This document shows, one piece after another, positions 45,414-56,866 of a stretch of 64,000 nucleotides of DNA (position 1 is its first letter; every line of letters starts with the position of its first letter). This DNA comes from Aotearoamyces nothofagi (lineage: Eukaryota > Ascomycota > Leotiomycetes > Leotiales > Tympanidaceae): NCBI GenBank assembly GCA_015345905.1, contig JADDTR010000012.1, forward strand, positions 504,578-568,577, given 5' to 3'. The notes under the pieces were generated by a model. That model saw nothing but the letters and a program-made list of their open reading frames with translations. It had not been told where the DNA came from and did no database searches. Made by a program: the position numbers and the translations under genes.

Positions 45414-45782
45414 GCGGGCCGGTAGCAAGGTGATCTCTACTGTGGGTAGGTCGTCGTCCACCGCCACAGTTCTCTTGAAAAGCTACTAACTAATCCTGTT
45501 AGTTAGAGAATGGAAGTTTGGGGGTCGTGGCTCTACTCTTTGTGGTTTGCTTGGTGAGATATTCACCTACCAAAATGCCAAATATGTTGCTGACAATTCC
45601 TGGTAGGCGTACAAAGGCAAACTAATCGCCCGTTAGGTTTGCTCTTCGTTCTTGGCTTGTAAGATGCCCTGCCTTGTAAAATACGTGGAATTTTGCTAAC
45701 GATTCCTGAAGCATTGCCTTTTGTTATAGCTAGGTAGCAATATACAGTTGCTCCTATTCCTTCGGACACTCGACAAATAACG

Positions 45783-45880
45783 CTTGGTGATTGTCGATGT
45801 TGTTGTAGTTGTAGTAGTTCTTGCCATCAGCGATGTTGTTGCTGATGGCGTTGTCGTTGATGTTGTTGTTGCTGTTGCAA
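45783..45880 (-). repeat. left arm of inverted AAC/CTA trinucleotide-rich repeat
   Basis: GTT/GAT-type triplets run on the plus strand. The reverse complement contains CATCAGCAACAAC, then ATCGCTGATGGCAAGAACTA, then CTACAACTACAACAAC. This order of unique and simple words is matched in the opposite orientation at 46436-46510. Confidence 0.6.
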
Positions 45881-46435
45881 GGAAAACTCTTGTTGGTAAA
45901 AACTCGGATTATACGTTCTCTGTTTGACGAATAAGCAGCTCGATATGAAATCGAAGCTACTACTGACGATGAGCAGGTATAATAACAAAGGTAATTCGCT
46001 ATCACAAGTCATTGACCTGTGAGACCTCCATTTCTGGATGCTCGGGTCTATATGACCTCCCATCAGGCACTGGCTAGTATGATGGTAGAGTACCGAGCCG
46101 GAATGCTTCCTTGGATATTTCTGCTCCTGTGTTTCCGAGCGAACTAGTTGGTTGGCGTTGTAGGTCAACATCCATTGCTGCCTAATGTCTGTGCTAAAGG
46201 GAAGCTTCCAGGCATCGCTTCTACCCCCTCCCACAACCGACGGATACTGCCAATCAACTTCCCCAAGTGTCGTTACTTTTCCAGCTGCTATCAACAAAGG
46301 CAGGACGAGATCTTCCATACTCAGGTCGATCACCTCCTTGGGCTTCTCGATGCTCCTCACTTCCCTGAACGAGTGAATCTTCCCGATAACTTAGGCATTC
46401 ACCACTCGTCACAAGTCATTATAAGCAAAGTCTTT

Positions 46436-46510
46436 CATCAACAACAACAATATCGCTGACGACAAGAACTACTACTACAACAACAACTACTACTACTATT
46501 ACTACCACTC
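46436..46510 (+). repeat. right arm of inverted AAC/CTA trinucleotide-rich repeat
   Basis: The plus strand reads CATCAACAACAACAAT, ATCGCTGACGACAAGAACTA, then runs of CTA and CAA triplets. The non-repetitive word ATCGCTGA..CAAGAACTA is shared with the left arm, so common descent is more likely than chance. It ends about 30 bp before the 2EXR-like gene start. Confidence 0.6.
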
Positions 46511-46540
46511 CTTGTACTCAAACTCTAACTCTTGGCAATC

Positions 46541-47490
46541 ATGGAATACTATACTGTTGCAGATATAATTGCTGACTACGAGGATAGTGGTAGAATTCTT
46601 GACAAATCGAGTCAGTATCTTTCCAGTTTTCCTACCTCATTCTAGAACGATTTACAGGTCAATCAAGTGGATTATAATATAAGCCATCACGAGGGTACTT
46701 TTAATACATAACATATCCAAGTACTGAGTCTCTCTACATCTACGTCCAATTGTCTCCCATGTTAAAGCGCTAACTCCGCAATCTTCTAGGAGCTGAAATC
46801 TCAGGAATCTCTGCGGCCTCGCAGCTGGTAGATAGCAGCAACACCGCCAGCAACAGCGTGGTGCCATCAGCTCACGTGGCCGCGCGTAGCCAAAATACTA
46901 ATATATACTCGCTGGCCCTAGAACTTCGGCAGCAAATATACGAATGCCTCCTGCCGCCACGAGGAACGCGCCTGTTCCAGGCGAGCGGTCGCCATGGCAC
47001 GTCGAACCGGCTTCTCGTCCCGCGGCCCAGGCTCCCCATCACGCTCGTGTCGAGACAGGTTCGCGACGAGTTCCTGGCACTGCTGTCGCGCCGCTCCGTC
47101 GTCTACCTGCACCACGCCGACGTCTTCGCGACAGCCGGCGCCCTCGCGCGCATGCCCCTCGCATTCCGCGCCGCGATGAGGGAGCTGGAGCTGTGGTTTC
47201 CCAGAGACGCGGCACTGGGCAGAGACGCCCTCGACCTCCTCGCCAGCCGCCTGGCTGGAATCAGCAGCCTGCGCAGCCTCACCATCACGGTCCCGCCCAG
47301 CTGGCTGCTCGGCCCGGACCTCTCCTCCTGGCTCCTGCAGCTGCCGCGAGGGCTTGGTGCTTGTACTGTGCATATCAAGACCACGTGGCGCGACGAGGCC
47401 TTGCCGAAGAGCTGGGGCTTTGCGCGCCGAGTCGTGGATGTTGTGACGATAGAGGCAGCACGCCAAGAATATACCACAGGCTCCTCATAA
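46541..47490 (+). CDS. 2EXR-like (F-box-related) fungal protein
   Basis: Exons 46541-46610 and 46790-47490 give 256 aa; the 179-bp intron joins A to GA in phase 1 (DKS-R-AEISGIS). The N-terminus MEYYTVADIIADYEDSGRIL is followed by a polar linker. Then comes the short conserved block SLALELRQQIYECLLPP, which opens the 2EXR family common in filamentous ascomycetes and distantly related to F-box proteins. Later segments include LPITLVSRQVRDEFLAL and SLRSLTITVPPSWLLG. Function is unknown. The second exon is strongly GC-rich, unlike the first exon and the upstream DNA. Large open frames on both strands here are composition shadows. The first exon is the weaker part of the model; an alternative start inside exon 2 has no ATG near enough to keep the whole conserved block. 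Confidence 0.65.
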
Positions 47491-47891
47491 TATCTTCTTC
47501 GCGGCATGAGGGCTGGGCTCGAGAACGCCAGCGGCCACGATCTGTACGTATCACTGGTTTCTCCAATGTGTCAGGGCGGCCTTCGAGCCTGAGCGAGCGA
47601 CGGACGGATGTCATCTACTGCTGGGTTTTTTCGGGGGTAGATAGAAGGAGGGGACTAGTACTAGTTGTTAAGAGGAGATGTTGAGTAGGGTTCCGCTATT
47701 GTTGGACATGGGTAGTGGAGGGGTAGTATTGGCGAGCTTTCTAGTGATAGCAAGGAGGTGATAGTTCTTGGAAATGCAACGCGTTGGTTTCTCGCATGTC
47801 AGGCAATAGAACCGCTACGGAATGGGTGAGTGGATGAATGAATAGCTCCTCCAGCCATCTCAGCCATAACGATCCCACTCATCGCCTGCCC
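47491..47891. other. convergent 3' region, 2EXR-like / CHY genes
   Basis: 401 bp between two convergent genes; no gene, repeat or RNA recognised. Confidence 0.4.
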
Positions 47892-50800
47892 CTACACCTG
47901 CGCCCTCGCCGCGCCCGGCCTCCTGTACTTCCTCTTGTCCTTCCTGCTCATCCTAACCTTATCCCGCGTCCCCCTCCCGCCCTCCCAAAACCCCGTCCCG
48001 CGCTTCCCCACCAGGCCCCTGTGGCACACGCCGCAGTCCTCCGGTCGGTAATGCTGCTCCCTGCTACACCAGCCACAGACCATGCGGTTCGCGTGCTCGT
48101 TGGGATGCTCCTCGGCCTCGTCATGGCAGCGGTCGCACGCGTACACCTTCGCGCAACAGCCGAACCGGAACCAGCGGTAGGACTTCGCGTAGTGCTTGCA
48201 GCGTCCGCGGCGCGGCAGCTCGGTGCCGGCGGTGAGGCCGAGGGGGGAGCGTTTGCGGCGCGGGCCGCTGGGGGGCAGGTGCGAGGCCGTGATGCGCAGG
48301 AACTTGGTGGTGGGGAGGGTGAGGGTGAGCTTCTGGTGGCAGGTGTGGCAGAGGTTGGTGCTGGTGGAGCCGCGCACGGTGGTTATGCCGGGAGCGGCGT
48401 AGGCGGTCGAGCAGTTGGAGCAGGTGGGGATGAAGGTGCTGGGGAGAGAGTTAGCTAGGTTGATTACTGCTACATAGAGGGCGGTCGAGGACTAGGGGTT
48501 AAATTATCAACCAGCGAAAGAAAAGAGAGCGCATTGAAGCCGTTCTTCTCCGCCATCAAGAAGGAAGAGCAGGATCATATCAGTCTCACCTCGGAAGCAT
48601 ATCCACAACCACACAGCCCTCCAGGTCCAGAAACCCAGCCCGCACAGCATTGGCATGGATCAGCTCCCTTCGAAAAGTAACAGTCAGCGGCGTAGCACAC
48701 TTCCTACAGCTATCCGTCTTCGGCACAGCGTTTCTGAGGCCGTTCATGTCCATGGTGTCTCTGCACCTCTCGCACTTGATGGACAGATTGAGCGTGACGA
48801 CCTCGAGCAGTTCGATGCCGTAGAGCTCGATGAAGGGGAAGGAGAGGGCGGTGCCTTTCTCGGCTGTTTGTGTGGGTGCTTGGGAAGGGGAGTCTTGGTC
48901 GATTTCGATGCCGCCGGAGTCGGATTCGTCACCGGAGTCGTAGGTGTAGCTGTCGTCGGTGTCTGAACCGTCCGGATCGTCGGAGTCGTCCCGGTTCGTC
49001 CATTCTGGTGGGCGGGGAATGACTTTGATGTGGCTTCGGTCGTCTCCTATTTCCTCCCCCTTCACCGAGGACCGCGCAAGATCACGAGGTTCTGCAGGTA
49101 TATCGGTCTCCTGAGATGGAACTTCTGGCTTTGGCTCATCCCGCGTCAATGCCGTCTTGGCCAGAACATGCATATTCTGCGTCAAGTAGTTCAGATGGCC
49201 CATGAGGTTCGTGTCCCTGGCCTCCTTGGCTCTATTTTCAAACGCCTTTTCCGTAGCCTTGGCATCCTCTTTAGGGACGCTTTCCAACGATATCCGGCAT
49301 CCATGTAAGGGGTACAGCAATGGTACAAACAGCTTCACGGTCTTGACGGCTTGTAGAGATAATGGTAGTTCGGAACGTCTTCGTGGCTCGATTGGTAGTG
49401 CGTAAGCAATGCCGTCTCCTGATTTACTGTACAGTGGTAGTCTTGACAGCCTGGCTTCTAATTGTCTGACCTCGACATCTCTCCTTTGTTGGGCCTCGGC
49501 CTTTTGCACATTCGTGAAGACCTCTGGAGCTTGATACCTTCCGGCCTGCTGGTTGCTATGGACAGTATTTTTCTGCGTCTTTGAAGAATCGCCGGTCTTG
49601 CCCTGTTGACCACTCTTCATAACTCCTGCGGATGGATCAACAGATCGCACTGGAATTGCTCCAAGATGTCTTGTATCCGCATTAGGCACCAGCTTCACCG
49701 TTTCAGCCTTCTTCTCGGAGAGGAAGTTCTCGAGATTTTTATCAAGTGCCGACATAAGCGCCAGTAATGTAGCACCCTTCCTGTCCTCTGCCAAGCCATG
49801 AAACCCATTCTCGACATTAATAGCAAAACCTCTCGGGATGTCCTTGTTTTTAACTCTCAGTCGTGGCTTTGCCGTTGGATAACTGACGGGAACGAGCAAT
49901 GAACACTGTAACTTCTCCATCTCAAATGGGAAGTCGGGGTCTGAAGGAGCCATGCTGAATTCCAAAACGGTTGAGCCATTCTCACGAGATTCTTTAGGGT
50001 TGAAACGTCTTCGGATCTGTCCTAATTGGAACTCTCGCGGATCTTGTGTCTGAACCTTGGGGACGGGCTTTGGGACAACACGCGATGCTGGCACAGGCTG
50101 TGTTACTGCTTGACGTCGAGATACGGGTCCCTCATTTGCTGAAGACTCAGCTGTTGATGAGGTAGCGACATCTCTATCCTCAGTTGATTTGGCAACTTTG
50201 CTATTTCCCGGAAGACGAGTAGCATCATGGAGAAAGGGGCAATTTTTGCCTGCTCGGCAACCTAAGTCCAAGGGGCATGTTCAGTATAGATAATCACGTG
50301 TAGTACGATATACATAAAGCTCCTCCTCTTCGATGACTGGACAGCCCAAGCGCTCCAATAGACAGGACATGCTACAACTCGAGGCCTGTCTCAGAATCCC
50401 CCGAGATAACATTAACAACCCCCACTCGGAGTCTGCACGCTATTCAGATGGGTAACGCCCCCTCGACGCAGCTCTCATGCACGCAACGTTGCTGTCCCAA
50501 GAGATAGACAAGCATGCTTCTGCGATTCTTCCTCCCTAAAACACCCCACCACGATATCAAGAAGCAGGAAAATAAAACAGAACCGGAAAAAGAAAAGAAA
50601 AAGAAAAGAAAGAAAGAAAAAAATACCTGACTCTGTACCGAAAAAGCGGCAGGGTTTCAACTTTTTGGTCTGTTGTTGTGCCGGTGGTGTGTTCGCCACA
50701 GCCACGGACGGAGGCGTAGTGCTGCTGCTGCGGTGGATGTTGGTGTTTCCGATATTATTATTCACTGACAGCGCATCAATAAACTGGCAGATGACCCGCG

Positions 50801-50914
50801 GAGAGGAGGCTGCATGAACGGGGCGCGCGGGAGCGCATGGATGTGCTGGGCGGTGAGAGAGGACTGCTGACCTTGTGATGTAAGGCTGGCATTGTTGTGG
50901 CCTGGAGATGTCAT
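47892..50914 (-). CDS. CCCH plus CHY-type zinc-finger protein
   Basis: Preferred exons 50914-50872, 50809-50627, 50261-48590 and 48438-47892 give 814 aa. A CCCH finger (CRFFGTESG / CRAGKNCPFLH, C-x8-C-x5-C-x3-H, about residues 68-88) is split by the 365-bp second intron and restored only by splicing. A conserved central region follows (LVPVSYPTAKPRLRVKNKD), then an acidic linker and a CxxC pair (CERCRDTMD). A second CxxC pair comes after the third junction (CSNCSTAY...CHTCHQ). The C-terminal CHY zinc-finger domain is very well conserved: ELPRRGRCKHYAKSYRWFRF, CCAKVYACDRCHDEAEEH, RMVCGWCSREQHYRP and FWEGGRGTRDKVRMSRKD. The family probably binds RNA or acts in ubiquitin or redox control; its role is unknown. 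The first exon is inferred because the open frame of exon 2 lacks any ATG. Confidence 0.82.
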
Positions 50915-50965
50915 TGTTGGTGGGAAGAGTCCTGGTTCTTGTCACTCGGCGGCGCGGGGGAGGGA

Positions 50966-50996
50966 GTTGTTGTTGTTGTTGTTGTTGTTGTTGTTG
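50966..50996. repeat. GTT microsatellite
   Basis: About ten uninterrupted GTT triplets. They are followed at about 51012-51060 by GGGATG/GAGATG-type hexamers. The block lies just upstream of the CHY-protein start codon. Confidence 0.9.
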
Positions 50997-53147
50997 AGGA
51001 GGTCCGGTGGGGATGGGGATGGAGATGGAGATGGGAACGGGGATGGGAATGGGAATGGACTTGGGGGTTGAGGATGGCAATCGCGAGCTTTGATGTGCCG
51101 GGTTTTACAGGCAGCACCCGCCTAGGCCTCGAGATCTGGGAACTGGCCGTGGACGGCGAATTAACTCGCCGTCGACGGATTGTCATTATGGGCATTGCTG
51201 ACTCGGGTCTATTCATATATCATTACGAGGAGCGTGCTGCTCGAATATCACATGCCGCGACGATGGTCGCTGAGACGGTGCGTCAGCCTCGAGACGGGCG
51301 GAGAGAATGGACGGGCGGTCGTGTATAAGGCTGAGGGAGCATCCGCATGGTGCGGGACTTTGAGTCACCACGGGGCTGGTACATATGATGCTGGCAGCAA
51401 CGTTGATATTAAATGCTGCCGTCTTTAAATCAATTAATTAATGTCCCGCTTGAGATGAATAAACAGGATAATTAATTTAATTGATTCGGATGGGAGAAAT
51501 CCATCCTGCGCACGCGTGGCTCCGCGCTTGCAGTGGAACTCCATATAAGAAACATCGCCCTGGCCTACAGGCCTGCAGTGCCTATGACGCCATGGCTGGC
51601 CGAGCGGTAACTCTGATCCCTTTCCACCAGATCCAGACGCCTCATCTGATCACATGCAGCCGCTTTCCCACTCATCTTCAGCGTTTGCTGTGCTTGTCTT
51701 GAAATCCGGATCTGCTCGACTCGAACGAGGGTCTGGTCAGAGCTGTCCTGGCTATCACAACATTCTTTGTCGGGCAGGCCGATGTCTTCTCTACTAGAGT
51801 GCCTCTGCTGGAGCTCTACCGCAGCATGTTATGTACAGTAGTACTCAGTAGTATCTTCAGTAGCTAGGTCTTCTGTATTAGTGCTATAAACAACGGTAGA
51901 TAAACGGTAAACCTCGTAATCAACAGCCGGCTCCGCAGTACGCGACCAAGGCAAGGGACTCGAAGTGGCTCCTGTGCTCCGTTCAGCAGCTACTCCAGCA
52001 GCCCCAGTGTCTATCCAGCCCAATGCAACGCGTATTGCGGGGATGGCGCGAGGGCCGAGAACCCTTTGCACGTCAACATGGCGTTCGGTGACCTCGGTTT
52101 TGCCTACAGAAGCACCCTTTAAGCATCATGTTTACTGTGTACTTATACATGGCAGAGAGGGTCGGTATCGATGCTATCTATGCCCATGGCTCGGAGCTGC
52201 TTCCGTTTCAGTCAAGACATAGCGAATGGCAAGCTGACAAGGCGGATGCAGTTTGTAGGTAACGGCAATAACAAATCAAGAAATCCATCCGTCGCCCAGG
52301 AGTCATTCCCGTATCTCATCCAATGCCCTCGCTGGCCGGAACAGCAACACTGGCATGTACTGGCGAGCCGTGTGAGTCGTCAGATCCCGGGATGCCATGG
52401 AACCAGACATGGAATGTTCCTTCCAGAGATTCGGCCGTGATCCTGTGGAGATGATTTGCACGTCAGCCCACTCGCCTGGCTTCGATCGTCGAGGGCAGTC
52501 AGTTTCATCAATCCCCTCGGCACCGTGGATCCTCATCGCAACTCGAGACCAGCCATGCCCACCACCGCCGCGATCCCCAACACATGATGCGAGTCGATGC
52601 GCGTCGCCGCCACATGTGACGGGGCGTGGTGTTGTCTGTCCGCCGTCACAAGGACGTCGAGTCGCCTTTTGCGGACGATCTCATCTCGTCGTCAAAGTCA
52701 AATCTCAATCCGGGGATCATCTGTACGCGGTAGGGCGGGCGGAGTCTAGTTTCCTCACCAAGCAGCCATTCCCTCCCTGGGCAGGCTCTTTGTGGCTGTA
52801 GCCGTACTGGAGCCGTCCTGGAGCCGTGGTGTAGCCGTCTGTAGCTCTACCGCTCGACCGGCGCCGCGGTAGAATGCCGACCTCGTTCGTCCTCGGCGCG
52901 TACTCGGGGGCGCCGTGGAGGTGAGGAAGGGGCATGTGCAGCGCGAGAGTGGTAGTCTGCACGCAGAACGTCTGTAGGGCATAGCTCGTAACTGGCAGCT
53001 GCTGCCAGCCTGCAGAGCGCATACGCCGACGTCACCGGAGGTGGCAGGGCGGTCGGATATGCTGAAACCTGCAAGCCAGAAGCTCGAAATGGGAAGCCGC
53101 ACACCGCCAAAAATGCATCTAAATCAGTAATATTAGTCGGGAAGATG

Positions 53148-53207
53148 CCCTGAGGAATACCCTGAGGAATGCCCTGGAGAATACCCTGGAGAATACCCTG
53201 AAGGACC
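53148..53207. repeat. 12-bp minisatellite
   Basis: About five tandem units of the form CCCTGRRGAATA (CCCTGAGGAATA, CCCTGAGGAATG, CCCTGGAGAATA twice, then a diverged last copy). The minus strand would read as a GILQ/GIPQ tetrapeptide repeat, but no gene model supports translation. Confidence 0.85.
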
Positions 53208-55728
53208 GTGAAGAACAGCGAGGGGCAGTCTTCTCCTTGTACCTCCCTCCCTATACGAAGGCCGATAACCGTCGAATACCGAAGGAGGCCGGCACAGCTG
53301 GGTGGAGGCATCTACAGCAGATAAGCCGCCCCGGCACGAAACCTACAGCGTCCCAACTGAGCATTCCCAGCTGCAGAAACCCCATGAATCGTCCATTCCA
53401 GCATGCCATAGCAGCGCAGCTCTCCGGCCGATCTCAGCTGCGCCCGTCCCTGCGCCCAGCCCCCTGAGCAGCCCTGTAGCAGAGCCGTGAAGAGCCGTGA
53501 AGAGCCCCCTCGCAGCGTATCTCGGCGAGGCTACAGCGCACCACAGCGGGCGATCAGGCTGTCGCAGCAGCTCCCGCACGCTGAAGCTCCAGCGTCTCAG
53601 CATGGATTTAGGCCTTTACTCGTTAGAGCTCGCATCACTGCAGATTCTCATTGCGATATAATATATGTATGTATGTTTTTAAGTTAATAATAATCAACAT
53701 CTGGTCTTCTTCGCCATCATATATCCCTCCTACAGCGATCCATCGAACCTCCAAACACCAGATCTCCAAACCGCGCATCTCCGACATCGAATCTCCGACT
53801 GCCTAAACTTCAAATACTATATATATAGGAATCCCCTCCCCTCTAGAGCTATGCCAGTAACAGACCATCTATTTCTCATTTCTCATCCCTCCCTCCCATC
53901 CCCATCCTCATCCCCATCCTCATCTTCTCCCAGCGCCCATATCCCACTCCCACCTCATCCACAACCCATCACGACTACCAAAAACCCCGTACACGCACAC
54001 GCACACACACACGCCACGCCGTCGGCTCGACTCGCGAGTCTTCCTCGGCCTCACCTTCGGTCGTCGCGCAACGCGAGAGAGAGAAAAAAAAACCCCCAAT
54101 CTCCACCCCACCCCTAACCGGCTCCACAGAAGGACGGCCTCGCCGCCCGCGTCATCAACTCATGTTAACGAGCGTGTCTGATGAAGACGAGATGATGAGG
54201 CGATCGATCGATTGATTTCGTACTGGCTCGGCCGCGCTTTTGCGGGACGGCCCGATACTTGTTTGATTTTTTTTTAAAACGCCCGAGAGTGGGAGGTTTG
54301 TCGGAGGAGGAGGAGGAGGAGATTGAGTCGTTCGGGTGGGTGAGGCTGGGCCTGCTCGTTCTCGATAGCGAGGTCGGGACGGGGGCAGCCATCGCCAGTA
54401 CTTGGTAAGGCGGTCGGTACTGACGATTACAGGTACACAGTACTGTACTACTACTTGCGGTCCCCATCCAGGTATAGAGAAATCCGCTTCGTCGAAAGCC
54501 TCTCTCCGGCCTTCTCGCGGCCGTGTCCTGTGCCTCGGGAGCTGAAGCAGGAGGGAGCTGTTTTCGATATGCGGATTGCTGCGGTACTTGCATACGCTGT
54601 ACTTGTTCGTATATGTGTATATGAGAGAGAGAGCGTGAGAAATATATCCCACGCGGGTACGTGGATGATCACCATGATATCTAGCTATCGATTATCACCT
54701 CCATCCCCTCCTGAGCTGCCTCCAATTGATAAAACTTCAACCTCTCATCTCTCAACACGCATCAGCCTATCGATCCGACCTTCCCCCCCTTTTCTCTTCT
54801 TCCATCTCCTCCCTTCCCTCCCCTCCCCTTTCCATCTCCTCCCTTCTCTTCCCCCCTCCCAACCCTCCGTCTCGCCTCCATCGCCCGTACACACAAGCAG
54901 CAGCAGCAGCAGCAGTAGACAAGCAAGCAAGCAGCACAGAGCCAAGAAGCCACCACACCCCACCCCGCCTAGCAGAACCGCACAACATCGCAGACCTCTC
55001 ATCCCCGGCGCCCTACCTCTTCTTCTCGGCATGAAGCTGCGGCCGTGGATGTGCGAGATCCCGTCTCGGCGTGGATGGAGTCGGAGGATGCATGCAGCAA
55101 GACTAGTGTAGGAACAATACCCACGGCACGATTATATTACTGTGACGATACAGTTCTCTAGTTGTATATAAATAGAGAGATGATTATACATACACATACC
55201 CATCCAGCACATATCCATATAAAATACATAATCCCCAACCCATACAGATATCAAACCCCCCCCCCTTTACCCAGAACCCCTTCGCGCCGCCGCCCACCCC
55301 GTGTGACGCCGCCTCCTCACTGGCTCGCCAGCGCAACAACATCCACATCCACATCCACAGGACGAGCCGAGCTGAGCCGAGCTGGGGTGTCGCGCGACAA
55401 AGGAGCGAACGAGTTGGGAGCCGGCAACCAAGTCCGCGCCGTCGATTTTGGGTCGCCCGGCGCGTCGCTGCGCACTGGGCTGCCCTATCGATGTATTCCA
55501 TCCCCCCCTTTTTTTTTTGCTCCTCGTCGTGTGCTCGTGCTCGGCCACACAGCCCTCTGTGAAAGCAGCCCGTTGCACCTCCTCCTCGTTTCTTTCGATC
55601 GATCGATCGATCGCCCGGTCTTGGGCCTTTTCTCTGGTCCCCCGTTTGCGAAAGGGAAGGGGAAAATGGGATGGGGGCCAGGGCGGGTAGGTAGGGAGGC
55701 GTGCGGTGTCGGGTGGCGGCATGGGATG

Positions 55729-55784
55729 AGGAGAGGGGGGGGGGGGGGGGGGGCTTGCCCCTATTTTTNCCCCCCCCCCCCCCG

Positions 55785-55815
<31 letters not shown>

Positions 55816-56181
55816 CCCCCCCCCCCCCCCCCCCCCCCCCCCCCCACCCCCCCCCCCCCCCCCCCCCCCCCCCCCGCCCCCCCCCCCCCCCCCCCCCCCC
55901 CCCCCCACCCCCCCCCCCCCCCCCCCCCCCCCCCCCGCCCCCCCCCCCCCCCCCCCCCCCCCCCCCCACCCCCCCCCCCCCCCCCCCCCCCCCCCCCGCC
56001 CCCCCCCCCCCCCCCCCCCCCCCCCCCCACCCCCCCCCCCCCCCCCCCCCCCCCCCCCGCCCCCCCCCCCCCCCCCCCCCCCCCCCCCCACCCCCCCCCC
56101 CCCCCCCCCCCCCCCCCCCGCCCCCCCCCCCCCCCCCCCCCCCCCCCCCCACCCCCCCCCCCCCCCCCCCCCCCCCCCCCG

Positions 56182-56248
<67 letters not shown>
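55729..56248. repeat. poly-G, one-base gap and interrupted poly-C block (probable assembly artefact)
   Basis: A poly-G tract ends at about 55753. After TGCCCCTATTTTT comes a single N at 55769, then 479 bases that are C except for isolated G or A. The interruptions fall every 30 or 31 bases, giving a strict 61-base unit with alternating G and A. The block is followed by a second copy of TGCCCCTATTTT at 56249-56260. The direct repeat at both edges and the machine-like spacing point to a failed gap closure rather than real sequence. Confidence 0.85.
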
Positions 56249-56749
56249 TGCCCCTATTTTGTCTTTTCTTTCTTTTTGGCTGGATGGATGCCTACTGTAT
56301 CTGTCTATCAACCAACCAAGCAGTCAATCAATCAATCGAATCAAATCAACCAACCGATCGATCAACCAAGACCACCACCGTCATCTAATCTAGCCATCCA
56401 TCCATTCAGAGATGTACAAGTACAATCTACACCAACCACCACAAGCTGCCACCTGCCACCTGCCACCTGCACCAATCCATCCGCATCCGCGCCCAGCAGC
56501 GAATCACCCGTGCATGATGGATGGATGTGGGTAGCACGACAGCTGCGATGCGCCAGCTCAGAACAGAACAGCCGCGAGAGGACGGCAGCTGTGGCGGGTG
56601 TGAATGGATGCCTGCCTGCTGCCACAGCCGCGAGTTGGCTGCTGCTGCTCGCTCTATGCTCTATGCTCTATGGTCGTTTATGTGTACGTGCGTGTGTATA
56701 TACGTGCCTTATATATACACATACCTATATTATACAACACACCGCCGTG

Positions 56750-56866
56750 CAACACCGCTCTCTCTCCCCGTCTTTCCCCCCTTATTCTCTCCTCTCTCTC
56801 TCCCTCCCTCTCTCTCCCCCTTATTCTCCCTCTCTCCCCCCTCCTCTCTCCCACTCTCTCCCCGTA
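56750..56866. repeat. polypyrimidine (CT/CCTT) tract
   Basis: Over 100 bp almost wholly of C and T, with a direct repeat of CCCCCTTATTCTC. Its orientation would give a purine-rich strand on the minus side. No gene is adjacent. Confidence 0.8.

Larger units (their letters stand above)
45414..46540. other. intergenic region with inverted AAC/GTT-rich repeats
   Basis: 1.1 kb. A minus-strand open frame (45827-46360, 177 codons) starts MRSIEKPKEVIDLSMEDLVL and ends in a Gln/Arg-rich tail made by the left repeat. It resembles nothing I know and has poor codon texture at its end, so it is not called. The two repeat arms are listed separately. Confidence 0.4.

Noticed and set aside
45827-46360. 177-codon minus-strand frame with a Gln/Arg-rich end
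   Set aside because: The tail is translated simple repeat; the remainder matches nothing known and no splice structure supports it.
46944-47684. Large open frames on both strands over the 2EXR-like exon
   Set aside because: High GC removes stops in several frames; only the frame with the LALELRQQIYECLLP motif has family resemblance.
51590-51660. tRNA-like string GGCTGGCCGAGCGGT resembling the D-arm of a Ser/Leu tRNA
   Set aside because: No T-arm (GGTTCRANNCC), anticodon stem or acceptor pairing follows.
55162-56393. Long open frames encoding hundreds of Pro or Gly residues on both strands
   Set aside because: They are created by the interrupted poly-C block beside the N and have no biological support.
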